Assembly (NCBI RefSeq): GCF_900182785.1
Contig: NZ_FXTS01000005.1
Coordinates: forward strand, 186,001-250,000
Direction: 5' to 3'
Length of the DNA stretch: 64,000 nucleotides
Source: Oceanospirillum linum
GTDB taxonomy: Bacteria > Pseudomonadota > Gammaproteobacteria > Pseudomonadales > Halomonadaceae
In this document: positions 54,585 through 63,015 of the stretch, in pieces
Layout of the letters: the number at the start of each line of letters is the position of its first letter
Position numbering within the stretch: the first letter of the stretch is position 1
Translations under genes and position numbers: made by a program
The notes under the pieces: model-generated
Seen by the model: only the letters and a program-made list of their open reading frames with translations
Database searches by the model: none
Told to the model about the DNA's origin: nothing

Positions 54585-55780
54585 TCCTTCAGGTTTTCAA
54601 TGATCAGAGCGACACCCTGTCCTCCACCAATACACATGGTCATCAGGCCGTAGCGACCACCGGTCCGCTCCAGCTCATAGAGGGCTTTCAGAGTAATGAT
54701 TGAACCGGTTGCCCCCACCGGATGACCATGGGCCACCGCCCCACCATTTGGGTTCACCTTGGCAGGATCCAGGCCCAGGGTTTCCGTTACCGCCATCGCC
54801 TGGGCCGCAAAGGCTTCGTTGGACTCGATCACATCCAGATCTGCGACGGTTAAGCCCGCATTCTCCAGTGCCCGCTTCACCGCAGGGATCGGCCCCAACC
54901 CCATCAGATCAGGTTCAACACCGGCAAAGGCATAGCTCACAAAGCGAGCCCGGGGCTTCAGCCCCCGTTTCGCGGCTTCCTGTGCGGAGGTCAACACCAT
55001 TGCAGCGGCACCATCATTGATACCGGAAGCGTTTCCAGCCGTTACCAATCCCTCTTTTTTAAAGGCAGGCTTCAGACGCGCCAGGTCTTCTGCCGTGATA
55101 TCTGCCCGCACATGTTCATCCGCTGCAAAAAGCTGAGTTTGCCCGCGCTTTCTGATCTCAACCGGCACGATCTGGGACGCAAACCGCCCCTCGCGGATAC
55201 CCCGGGCCGCTCTCTGGTGGCTGGTCAATGCAAAAGCATCCAGTTGCTGGCGACGGTAACCGTAACGATCGGCAATCTTTTCTGCGGTCATTCCCATATG
55301 ACCGCTATCAAAGGGGTCGCTGAGAATATCCAGCGTCATATCCAGGGTTTTGCCATCCCCCATACGCTGACCAAAGCGCATATTGGGCAGCAGATACGCC
55401 CCCTGGCTCATACTCTCTGCACCACCGGCCAGTGCGATGCGACTATCACCCGCCGCTATCATCTGGGCTGCGGAGATCAGGGACTGCACTGAAGAGCCAC
55501 AGAGACGATTCACATTCAAAGCCGCAGACGCCACCGGCAGACCTGAGTTCAAAGCGATATGCCGGGCCAGGTACACATCCTGAGGGGCCGTGGTGATAAT
55601 ATGACCAAAGACAGCGTGGTCGATATCCGATGCAGGCACCCCAGCCCGTTGAATCGCCTCTTTCGCGACGAAGGTTCCCAGCTCCGCCGGAGAGAACGAA
55701 CTCAGAGAGCCACCAAAACGTCCTATCCCAGTACGGGCACCGTCAAGAATCACGACCTGAGACAGATCGATTGCAGACAT
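54575..55780 (-). CDS. Acetyl-CoA C-acyltransferase (thiolase)
   Basis: A 401-residue thiolase cleaving 3-ketoacyl-CoA in the last step of beta-oxidation. The nucleophilic Cys is in NRLCGSSVQS (~91), the His in GGAVAHGHPVGATG and the second Cys in MCIGGGQGVA. AGGA before ATG 55780. The leader contains AACAATAA. It sits between the acyl-CoA dehydrogenase and the fused hydratase/dehydrogenase genes. Confidence 0.95.
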   Translation of the reverse strand: MSAIDLSQVVILDGARTGIGRFGGSLSSFSPAELGTFVAKEAIQRAGVPASDIDHAVFGHIITTAPQDVYLARHIALNSGLPVASAALNVNRLCGSSVQSLISAAQMIAAGDSRIALAGGAESMSQGAYLLPNMRFGQRMGDGKTLDMTLDILSDPFDSGHMGMTAEKIADRYGYRRQQLDAFALTSHQRAARGIREGRFASQIVPVEIRKRGQTQLFAADEHVRADITAEDLARLKPAFKKEGLVTAGNASGINDGAAAMVLTSAQEAAKRGLKPRARFVSYAFAGVEPDLMGLGPIPAVKRALENAGLTVADLDVIESNEAFAAQAMAVTETLGLDPAKVNPNGGAVAHGHPVGATGSIITLKALYELERTGGRYGLMTMCIGGGQGVALIIENLKECR

Positions 55781-55864
55781 AGCAGAATCCTTTTGTTTAT
55801 TGTTTTCTGGTTGGATTTTTGATTATTACTGTTTCCGGTTGCATAGCGCACATACCGCCCGCTC

Positions 55865-57058
55865 TTACTTACCCAATAGCGAGCGGGCGATTACCTCTTT
55901 CATAATTTCAGAGGTACCGGCATAAATCGTTTGGATACGGGCATCCACATAGAAACGGGAGATGGGATATTCTGTGGTGTAGCCATAGCCACCGAACAGC
56001 TGCAGGCACTCATCGATGGTTTTACACTGCATCTCACTGAGCTGCAGCTTGAGGATCGCAGCATCCGTCGCACTCATCCTCCCTTCACTGTAGCGCTGCA
56101 TACACTGGTTAAAGTAAGCCCGGCCCAACTCAACCTGCGCGTTCACCTCCGCCAGTTTGAAGCGGGTGTTCTGAAAATCGGCAATGCGCTGCCCAAAGGC
56201 TTTTCGTTCCTGCACATAATCCAGGGTCAGCTGCAGCGCCCCTTCCATCGCCCCCAATGCCTGAGATGCGACCCCAAGACGCTCTCGGGGCAGCTCCTGC
56301 ATCAGGTAGGTGAAGCCCTTGTTCAGCTCACCCAGCAAGGCATCTTCCGGTACGATCAGCTCTTCAAAGAACAGTTCAGCGGTATCGCTGGAGTGCTGGC
56401 CGATCTTATGGATCCCCTTACCCCGTGAAAAACCCGGCAGGCGGGTATCCACCAGAAAGAGAGAGACCCCTTTGGCACCGGCCTGAGGATCTGTTTTTGC
56501 ACACACGATCACCATATCCGCCAGCAGACCATTGGTGATAAAGATCTTGGAGCCATTTATCTTCCAGCCACCGGATACCTTCTCAGCACGGGTTCTGAGG
56601 GCAGCCAGATCACTACCGGCACCGGGCTCGGTCATCGCGATAGCCCCCAGCACCTCACCGGAAGCCATTTTCGGCAACCAATACTGCTTCTGGGCTTCAG
56701 AGCCGATATGAAGAAGATAGGGCATCACAATATTGGCATGGATGTTATAGCCACTAGCGACACCACCGTAGCCATAGCGGGAGATCGTTTCACACACCAG
56801 CTGGCTGATGGGGAAATCTGTACCGGCTCCACCATAGACCTCCGGCAGATCAACCCCCAACAAGCCCGCTTCACCAAAGGTGTTCCAAAGGGAGCGCGGA
56901 ACCTGATGCGCCGCCTCCCACTGCTCAAAGTAGGGTTCAACCTCCTGTTGCAGAAAGCGTTGAACCATCTCAGCAAAGAGCGGGGCATCATCCCCATAAA
57001 CAGAGGCTGATAAAGAACGTTGAGAAGAAACAGATGTATTCATAGTGTCGATACTCAC
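55865..57058 (-). CDS. Acyl-CoA dehydrogenase
   Basis: A 397-residue flavoenzyme making trans-2-enoyl-CoA. Family motifs: FAD-binding AMTEPGAGSDLAAL, WKINGSKIFITNG and QLFGGYGYTTEYPISRFYVDARIQTIYAGTSEI. The usual catalytic Glu at IYEGT is replaced (IYAGTSEI), while ELPRERLG carries a Glu where long-chain and isovaleryl types place the base, so it is probably of the long-chain or branched-chain class. It is first in the catabolic operon, divergent from the araC-type gene. Electrons go to ETF, not encoded here. Confidence 0.93.
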   Translation of the reverse strand: MSIDTMNTSVSSQRSLSASVYGDDAPLFAEMVQRFLQQEVEPYFEQWEAAHQVPRSLWNTFGEAGLLGVDLPEVYGGAGTDFPISQLVCETISRYGYGGVASGYNIHANIVMPYLLHIGSEAQKQYWLPKMASGEVLGAIAMTEPGAGSDLAALRTRAEKVSGGWKINGSKIFITNGLLADMVIVCAKTDPQAGAKGVSLFLVDTRLPGFSRGKGIHKIGQHSSDTAELFFEELIVPEDALLGELNKGFTYLMQELPRERLGVASQALGAMEGALQLTLDYVQERKAFGQRIADFQNTRFKLAEVNAQVELGRAYFNQCMQRYSEGRMSATDAAILKLQLSEMQCKTIDECLQLFGGYGYTTEYPISRFYVDARIQTIYAGTSEIMKEVIARSLLGK

Positions 57059-57280
57059 CGGCTGTCTTACTGCAGTATTGAATCTTGTTGTCTAACGCGA
57101 TTGATAACAAAGGCCATTTAATCGGTTATCTTTTGGGCGCAGAATGATGAACCCGGTCGATTTAATTGATCAAAACGGCCAGGCGATCGATTCCGTCAGA
57201 CAGACAGCTGGATCTTAGGTCGGGAATGTAATAGCGTTGGGGCACATCTTTCTTAAAAACAATAATAAGACATCAACAGC

Positions 57281-58358
57281 ATGCCCTCTGCCACAAGGTT
57301 ACCGGCTGCCACAAAGCCGGCCTCAACAGACAAGGCTTATATTGCCAACCACTACATTCACGCCTGTATCACCGGTGCTCTGGCGCAGGGGGTTACAGTG
57401 CCCACATTACTCCGGCAGGCCGGAATTCCGTTGCACTGGTATCAGAAGCCGGATCAACTGATCACCGAGCAGCAGCTGAGCAATCTGATCAAGGCGGTCT
57501 GGCGGGAGACCCGGGATGAGTTTATGGGGTTAGCTCCGGCTCCCTGCAGAAAGGGGATTTTTGCCCTGATGGCGGAGCTGGCACAACAGGCGAAAACCCT
57601 GGGGGGGAATGCTGAGGCAGAGTGCCCGTTTCTACAGTACCGTTTACCCCCATCTCGATATCGGCCTGGAGAGTGCACAGGTAACGGATTCCGGTCAGAC
57701 ACAGGTCTTCTACCGGCTACAGCTGTTGGGGAGCGATGGGGATCCCCATCACCTGTTGCAGGAGTTTCTTCTTCTCATGTGGCAGCGCTTTTCCAGCTGG
57801 CTGACCGGACAGCAGATCCCCTTCAGCCGGACATGCTTTGCCTACCCGCCTCCGGCCCACCGGCAGGAGTACCCGGCGATGTACACAGGAACCCTGGAGT
57901 TCACCGCCCCCTGCTGCGGGTTTTACCTTCACCCCCGTTATCTGCAACTGCCGATCGTGCGTAGTGAAGAGGAGCTGAAAGGCTTTCTGAAACAATCACC
58001 GGCCATGATTCTGCACCGACCGGATCAGGATACACGCCTGCAGACACGGATCAGGATGCTGCTCCAGCAGTTTGACTTTGATCAACTGCCAAATCTGGAG
58101 CAGGTCAGCGATAAACTGCATATCGCCCCCAGAACCCTGCGCCGGAAACTGACAGAAGAAGGGACCTCATTACGGGAGCTTAAGGAGCAGTTACGCAAAG
58201 AGTTTGCGATTAAGCTACTTCGGTCTGAACATCTCTCCATCAACGAAGTGAGTGAGCGGGTAGGTTTTTCGGAAACGGCGGCCTTCTGTCGCGCCTTTAA
58301 ACGCTGGACAGGATACTCACCTTCAAAGTGGCGCTCACCGCCTTATCCTGAAAGTTAA
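57281..58358 (+). pseudogene. AraC family regulator, frameshifted at a seven-G run
   Basis: The first frame (57281-57608) encodes the start of an AraC regulator with a PF12625-like N-terminal domain (ANHYIHACITGALAQGV). The second (from 57609) continues MLRQSARFYSTV and ends with the AraC helix-turn-helix pair (LEQVSDKLHIAPRTLRRKL; INEVSERVGFSETAAFCRAFKRWTGYSPSKWR). With six instead of seven G at 57601-57607 the frame joins (LGGMLRQS) into 358 residues, the normal length. It is divergent from the acyl-CoA dehydrogenase operon and is its likely activator. AACAATAATAA lies just before ATG 57281. Confidence 0.87.
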
Positions 58359-58444
58359 ATCCACTCTGATGAAAAGACCAACGGAGCCGGAAAAGATAAA
58401 AACCAGCAGCATAGGCTGCTATACAGCAGCTCTTTGCGGAATAC

Positions 58445-58927
58445 TCAGTGGTGGTGGCCACCAATACCATGGGCATGACCATGGGCGATCTCTTCCGATG
58501 TTGCATCACGAACATCAGCGACGACCATATCAAAGGTCAGGGTTTTACCGGCCATCGGATGGTTGGTATCAACCGTGACCATAAACTTGCCAACCTTAAT
58601 AACGGTAACCTGACGCTGCCCCTGCTCAGTCTGAACAACCGCCATCATACCCGGTTTCCATCTCTTAGCTCCCATCAGATGCTTAACCGGCACACGCTGT
58701 TCACTGTTTTCACGGCGCACACCATAGGTTTCTTCCGGAGGCAGGGTAACCGTGAACTCACCCCCTGCTTCACGGCCTTCAAGTGCTTTCTCAACACCTG
58801 GCATCATATTCTTATGACCATGCAGATAAGCGACAGGATCTGCCCCTACATTGCTTTCCAGAAGCTCACCAGCTTCATCTCTTAGTGTGTAGTAAAACTG
58901 AACCACTTTATCTTTTGAAATACCCAT
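58445..58927 (-). CDS. slyD: FKBP-type peptidyl-prolyl isomerase SlyD
   Basis: A 160-residue chaperone-isomerase. FKBP core with VVQFYYTLRDEAGELLE, DPVAYLHGHKNMMPGVEKAL and LPPEETYG, with the insert-in-flap domain (RVPVKHLM...KPGMM) and a His-rich, nickel-binding tail (HGHAHGIGGHHH). The tail is shorter and less Cys-rich than in E. coli SlyD. Roles in the family include nickel delivery and protein folding in the cytoplasm. Confidence 0.94.
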   Translation of the reverse strand: MGISKDKVVQFYYTLRDEAGELLESNVGADPVAYLHGHKNMMPGVEKALEGREAGGEFTVTLPPEETYGVRRENSEQRVPVKHLMGAKRWKPGMMAVVQTEQGQRQVTVIKVGKFMVTVDTNHPMAGKTLTFDMVVADVRDATSEEIAHGHAHGIGGHHH

Positions 58928-58967
58928 TGCGATACCTTACTGATCTTTAAAAAACTGACAAAAACGC

Positions 58968-58995
58968 AAAAAGCGAAGCCGTAGCTTCGCTTTTT
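58968..58995. terminator. Bidirectional terminator between cold-shock gene and slyD
   Basis: A 12-bp perfect stem (AAAAAGCGAAGC with GCTTCGCTTTTT) around a CGTA loop, with T runs on both strands. On the minus strand it terminates the cold-shock transcript. Confidence 0.9.
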
Positions 58996-59065
58996 GTTGA
59001 TCTTAGCCTAACGAATTAAGCTTGAGATCCAGGCTTGAGCCCGTAATACCTAAGACAATAATGTC

Positions 59066-59272
59066 TTACAGTACAACGATTTCTTCAGCCTGTGGGCCTT
59101 TTTGGCCTTGAGTTACTTTGAACTCAACCTTTTGGCCTTCCAGCAAGGTTTTAAAACCGTTGCCAACGATCGCAGAGAAGTGTGCGAATACGTCTGGGCC
59201 ACTTTCCTGCTCGATGAAGCCAAAACCTTTAGATTCGTTAAACCATTTAACAGTGCCAGTAACTTTAGACAT
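59066..59272 (-). CDS. CspA family cold-shock protein
   Basis: A 68-residue OB-fold RNA chaperone. RNP1 is KGFGFIEQ and RNP2 is VFAHFSAI; length and TGTVKWFNESKGFGF are typical. AGGAA seven bases before ATG 59272 fixes the start. It has a leader of about 150 bases from the promoter at 59431-59458, the usual device for cold-regulated translation. Which paralogue it is cannot be told. Confidence 0.95.
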   Translation of the reverse strand: MSKVTGTVKWFNESKGFGFIEQESGPDVFAHFSAIVGNGFKTLLEGQKVEFKVTQGQKGPQAEEIVVL

Positions 59273-59430
59273 GATTAAATTCCTGTCATACAAGAGTAAT
59301 TTTTTTGCTTCAAAAATGAAGCGGTTTTGCTGGAAGTCGTGCTATTACTTATGGAAAACAGGACGAGGTACTTACTAAATTGAAGACATCGAAATGGTGC
59401 ATAAATACAGACTTGCTTTCAGACAAAGTC

Positions 59431-59458
59431 ATTATACACAGATAGCCTCTTCTGTCTA
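59431..59458 (-). promoter_or_regulatory. Promoter of the cold-shock gene
   Basis: Minus strand: -35 TAGACA (59453-59458), 16-bp spacer, perfect -10 TATAAT (59431-59436). The start would be near 59424, giving a leader of roughly 150 bases, which contains a small GCTTCA/TGAAGC hairpin at 59309-59324. Confidence 0.8.
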
Positions 59459-59555
59459 AGATTATTTTGCAACGTGAAAAGGCTCTGTTTTACTGATATA
59501 ACGTATTGAATTATCTGGCTTTCAGTCCAACTAAACTTTCGCAGGGCAGAACGGA

Positions 59556-60143
59556 ATGAAAAATATTAAAGGTGTGATTTTTGATCTGGACGGGACGCTG
59601 GTATCTTCCTCTCTGGACTTCCAATGGCTACGTCAACAGGTGAACTGCCCTGATGAAGACGATATTCTGACGTTCACAGCACAGCTGCAGGACCCTTACC
59701 TTAAGGACAGGGCAAACAGTATTATTGAACAACATGAACTGGATGATGCCCATCAGGCCAACTGGATACCCGGCGCCAAACTCTTCGTTGATTGTCTGAA
59801 TCAGAATAACTATCCGATGGCGATTGTGACCCGCAACTTTCAGCAAGCCGCACAGATTAAAATCCGTAATAATGCTATGCCGATCACCCGCATTATCACC
59901 CGCGAAGAGGCTCCTGCAAAACCAGACCCCACGGCACTGTTAATGATCGCCACCGAGTGGCGCCTGAAACCGGAGCAGGTTATGTATGTTGGTGACTTTC
60001 GTTATGACGTTGAGGCCGCCAACAATGCCGGCATGCACTCCTGTCTTTATGCCCCCGATGAGTTACCGGATTACGCCCATCAGGCCGACCAGGTGATCCG
60101 CCATTTTGATGAGCTGACAGCAACACTTAAGTCATTAAATTAA
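59556..60143 (+). CDS. HAD family phosphatase
   Basis: A 195-residue haloacid dehalogenase-superfamily hydrolase. Motif I is DLDGTLVSS (nucleophile and acid/base Asp), motif II AIVTRNF, the Lys in APAKPDP and motif III YVGDFRYDVEAANNAG. This is the subfamily I group of phosphoglycolate phosphatase/GMP nucleotidase-like enzymes; the substrate is unknown. Its 3' end overlaps the convergent rsuA by 17 bases. Confidence 0.9.
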   Translation: MKNIKGVIFDLDGTLVSSSLDFQWLRQQVNCPDEDDILTFTAQLQDPYLKDRANSIIEQHELDDAHQANWIPGAKLFVDCLNQNNYPMAIVTRNFQQAAQIKIRNNAMPITRIITREEAPAKPDPTALLMIATEWRLKPEQVMYVGDFRYDVEAANNAGMHSCLYAPDELPDYAHQADQVIRHFDELTATLKSLN

Positions 60144-60900
60144 TAGCCGCCGAGTAAGGGGCTCCCTCAGCGTTCAGATCCTCCAGTTCCTGCAACGTCA
60201 AGGCCCGCCACTGACCCGGTTTTAATGTCGGGTCAAGTTGCAGAGACCCCAGTGAGCTGCGGTGCAGCTTAACCACCTCATTGCGAAAATGACCAAACAT
60301 CCGCTTAACCTGGTGGTAACGCCCTTCCGTCAGCCAGACACGAGCGTGGTAATCATCAAGAATCTCCAACCGCGCCGGGCGCGTGGTGATGCCTTCATAA
60401 TCGAACCAGATGCCCTGCTCAAAAACCGGCACATAATCCTTATTAACCGGACGCGCCAGCTCTACCTCGTAGCACTTCTCAACATCTTTGTCCGGCAGGG
60501 TCAGCACCGTTGACCAGTCGCCGTCATTGGTTAACAGCAGGAGCCCGGAGGTGTTCAGGTCTAACCGTCCCACATGATGCAGCTGAGCTTTATCAGGGTG
60601 GTCGATCAGATCGATCACGGTTTTGTGCTCGTCGTCGGTAACCGCCGTCACCACACCCACCGGTTTATACAGCATCAGATACAGCGCACGATTGCTCTGC
60701 AACAGCTCACCGTCCAGTTCAATACGGCTGAAAAAGTCGATGGGCTGACTGATGCTTTCTGCAGGTCTTCCGTTCACCCTAATCCGGCCTTGCGCCAATA
60801 ACAGGCGTACCTGCTTTTTACTCACCGGATTTACCGGATCACGCTCAAACAGGGTCTGGCTGATGAAACGATCAAGGCGGGCTTTTTTTGATGAACTCAT
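60127..60900 (-). CDS. rsuA: RsuA family rRNA pseudouridine synthase
   Basis: A 257-residue enzyme: N-terminal S4 RNA-binding domain (LDRFISQTL, VSKKQVRLLLAQGRIRVNG) and the synthase domain with catalytic Asp in HHVGRLDLNTSGLLLLTND. Family members convert U516 of 16S rRNA (RsuA) or 23S/tRNA positions; the HHVGRLD and ARVWLTEGRYHQVKRMFG segments fit RsuA best. It is convergent with the HAD gene. Confidence 0.9.
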   Translation of the reverse strand: MSSSKKARLDRFISQTLFERDPVNPVSKKQVRLLLAQGRIRVNGRPAESISQPIDFFSRIELDGELLQSNRALYLMLYKPVGVVTAVTDDEHKTVIDLIDHPDKAQLHHVGRLDLNTSGLLLLTNDGDWSTVLTLPDKDVEKCYEVELARPVNKDYVPVFEQGIWFDYEGITTRPARLEILDDYHARVWLTEGRYHQVKRMFGHFRNEVVKLHRSSLGSLQLDPTLKPGQWRALTLQELEDLNAEGAPYSAAINLMT

Positions 60901-61018
60901 AACAGAGGGCTATCACTATCAAAAAACGGTAAAAGAACCACAGATTCGATATATGCTCATTGGCCTGGGTTAACGATCACTGCGGACAGAACAAGACGAA
61001 CAACAGACCACAACAAAA

Positions 61019-61073
61019 ATGCCGGTCTGTTACGCACTGCCTTTTAGGACAGAGCAAACAAACCGGCATCGGA
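61019..61073 (-). terminator. Likely terminator of ybiT
   Basis: On the minus strand ATGCCGGT (61062-61069) pairs with ACCGGCAT (61019-61026), with possible inner CTGT/ACAG pairing in a long loop, and TTTTTG follows. It lies about 60 bases past the ybiT stop. Confidence 0.6.
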
Positions 61074-61125
61074 TCAGGGACTGATTAATCGTTTAAACGA
61101 CAATCTGATTCCTGGCAATCACCTA

Positions 61126-62715
61126 TCAGTTAACACCCTGACTGGTCAGGTAGTCTTCGTAGGTGCCGTGGAAATCGACGATACCGGTTGGGGTAATCTC
61201 GATAATACGGGTTGCCAGTGACGATACAAACTCACGGTCGTGGGAGACAAACAGCAGTGTGCCTTCGTAGTTTTCCAGCGCCAGGTTCAACGACTCAATG
61301 GATTCCATATCCAGGTGGTTGGTGGGTTCATCCATCAACAGAATGTTCGGGCGCTGCAGCATGATTTTACCGAACAGCATACGACCCTGTTCACCACCGG
61401 AGATCACCTTCACCGATTTATCAATATCTTTTTGCGAGAACAACAGACGACCCAGAGTGCCACGGATCACCTGCTCATCATCACCTTCCTGCCCCCACTG
61501 AGCCATCCAGTCCAGCAGTGTCTCATCCTGCTCAAAGTCACTGGCATGATCCTGAGCGTAATAACCGAGCTTGTGGTTTTCAGACCATTTCACCATACCT
61601 TTCGTTGGCTCCAGGTCCCCCACTAAGCATTTCAGCAGCGTGGACTTACCGATACCGTTCGGGCCGATAATCGCAATACGCTCTCCCACTTCCACCATCA
61701 GATTAAGACCGGAGAACAACTCCTCATCAAAGCTTTTCGCCAGTCCCTCCACTTCCAATGCTAAACGGTGCAGTTTCTTTTCCTGCTCAAAGCGGATAAA
61801 CGGGTTCTGACGGCTTGAAGGCTTAATATCTTCCAGCTGGATCTTATCAATCTGCTTGGCCCGGGAGGTTGCCTGCTTGGACTTGGATGCGTTGGCCGAG
61901 AAACGACTAACGAAGGCTTTAAGGTCCGCAATCTGAGCTTTTTTCTTAGCGTTATCGGCCATCTGGCGCTCACGCACCTGAGTTGCCGCCGTCATATACT
62001 CATCGTACGTGCCGGGATACAGACGCAGTTCACCGTAGTCCAGATCCGCCATATGGGTACAGACACTGTTCAGAAAGTGACGATCGTGGGAGATGATAAT
62101 CATGGTGCAGTTACGCTCGTTCAGAACGCCTTCCAGCCAACGGATGGTGTTAATATCCAAGTTGTTGGTGGGTTCGTCCAGCAGCATAATATCAGGGTCA
62201 GAGAACAGCACCTGTGCCAGTAGCACACGCAGTTTCCAGCCCGGCGCGATCTCGCTCATCGGGCCAAAATGTTGTTCAACAGGAATACCCACACCCAGCA
62301 GAAGTTCACCGGCACGGGATTCTGCGGTGTAGCCGTCCATTTCCGCAAACTCGCCTTCCAGCTCACCGGCACGAATGCCGTCTTCTTCGGTCATTTCCGC
62401 TTTCGAGTAGATCCCATCACGCTCCTCTTTAACCGCCCAAAGCTCGGTATTACCCATGATGACAGTATCAACAACACTGTACTGCTCGTAAGCGAACTGG
62501 TCCTGCTTCAGTTTACCGATACGCTCATTGGGATCTTTGGATACATTGCCCGCTGTTGGCTCAAGATCACCACCCAAAATCTTCATAAAGGTGGATTTAC
62601 CGCAACCATTGGCGCCGATCAGACCGTAACGGTTTCCCTCGCCAAATTTAACGGAAACGTTTTCAAATAACGGCTTTGCGCCGAACTGCATGGTGATATT
62701 AGCGGTAGTAAGCAA
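61126..62715 (-). CDS. ybiT: ABC-F family ATPase YbiT
   Basis: A 529-residue cytoplasmic protein with two ABC ATPase domains and no membrane segment: Walker A GANGCGKST and GPNGIGKST, signature ISGGEQGRM in the second, and the inter-domain P-site linker rich in Lys (~240-300). The start LTTANITMQFGAKPLFENVSVKFG is that of E. coli YbiT. ABC-F proteins act on the ribosomal E site to modulate elongation or release stalls. Start is TTG 62715. Confidence 0.94.
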   Translation of the reverse strand: MLTTANITMQFGAKPLFENVSVKFGEGNRYGLIGANGCGKSTFMKILGGDLEPTAGNVSKDPNERIGKLKQDQFAYEQYSVVDTVIMGNTELWAVKEERDGIYSKAEMTEEDGIRAGELEGEFAEMDGYTAESRAGELLLGVGIPVEQHFGPMSEIAPGWKLRVLLAQVLFSDPDIMLLDEPTNNLDINTIRWLEGVLNERNCTMIIISHDRHFLNSVCTHMADLDYGELRLYPGTYDEYMTAATQVRERQMADNAKKKAQIADLKAFVSRFSANASKSKQATSRAKQIDKIQLEDIKPSSRQNPFIRFEQEKKLHRLALEVEGLAKSFDEELFSGLNLMVEVGERIAIIGPNGIGKSTLLKCLVGDLEPTKGMVKWSENHKLGYYAQDHASDFEQDETLLDWMAQWGQEGDDEQVIRGTLGRLLFSQKDIDKSVKVISGGEQGRMLFGKIMLQRPNILLMDEPTNHLDMESIESLNLALENYEGTLLFVSHDREFVSSLATRIIEITPTGIVDFHGTYEDYLTSQGVN

Positions 62716-63015
62716 TGTAATAACCTGAGTTTGTTGATTAATTATTCGGCCGGGCGGGAGGAAATCCTGTTTGTCCGCATCGGTAAAAGGCGCGTATTAT
62801 GCCGCTTCTGCGTAACAGACGAAAGAGCATCACCAAAGATAACCTCTGTTAGCTGTAAAACAGCAGCAACAAGACTGCCGAAACAGTAGAGCAGTACCAC
62901 TGAACAGCTCATCAGAAGCTGAAATCGACGACAAGAGACCACCCGTCAGCGGGTCTAAACCAAAGGCCAATATCCGGCTAACACCTTCACCCCTTGTCTG
63001 GAGCCTGAGACGGCT

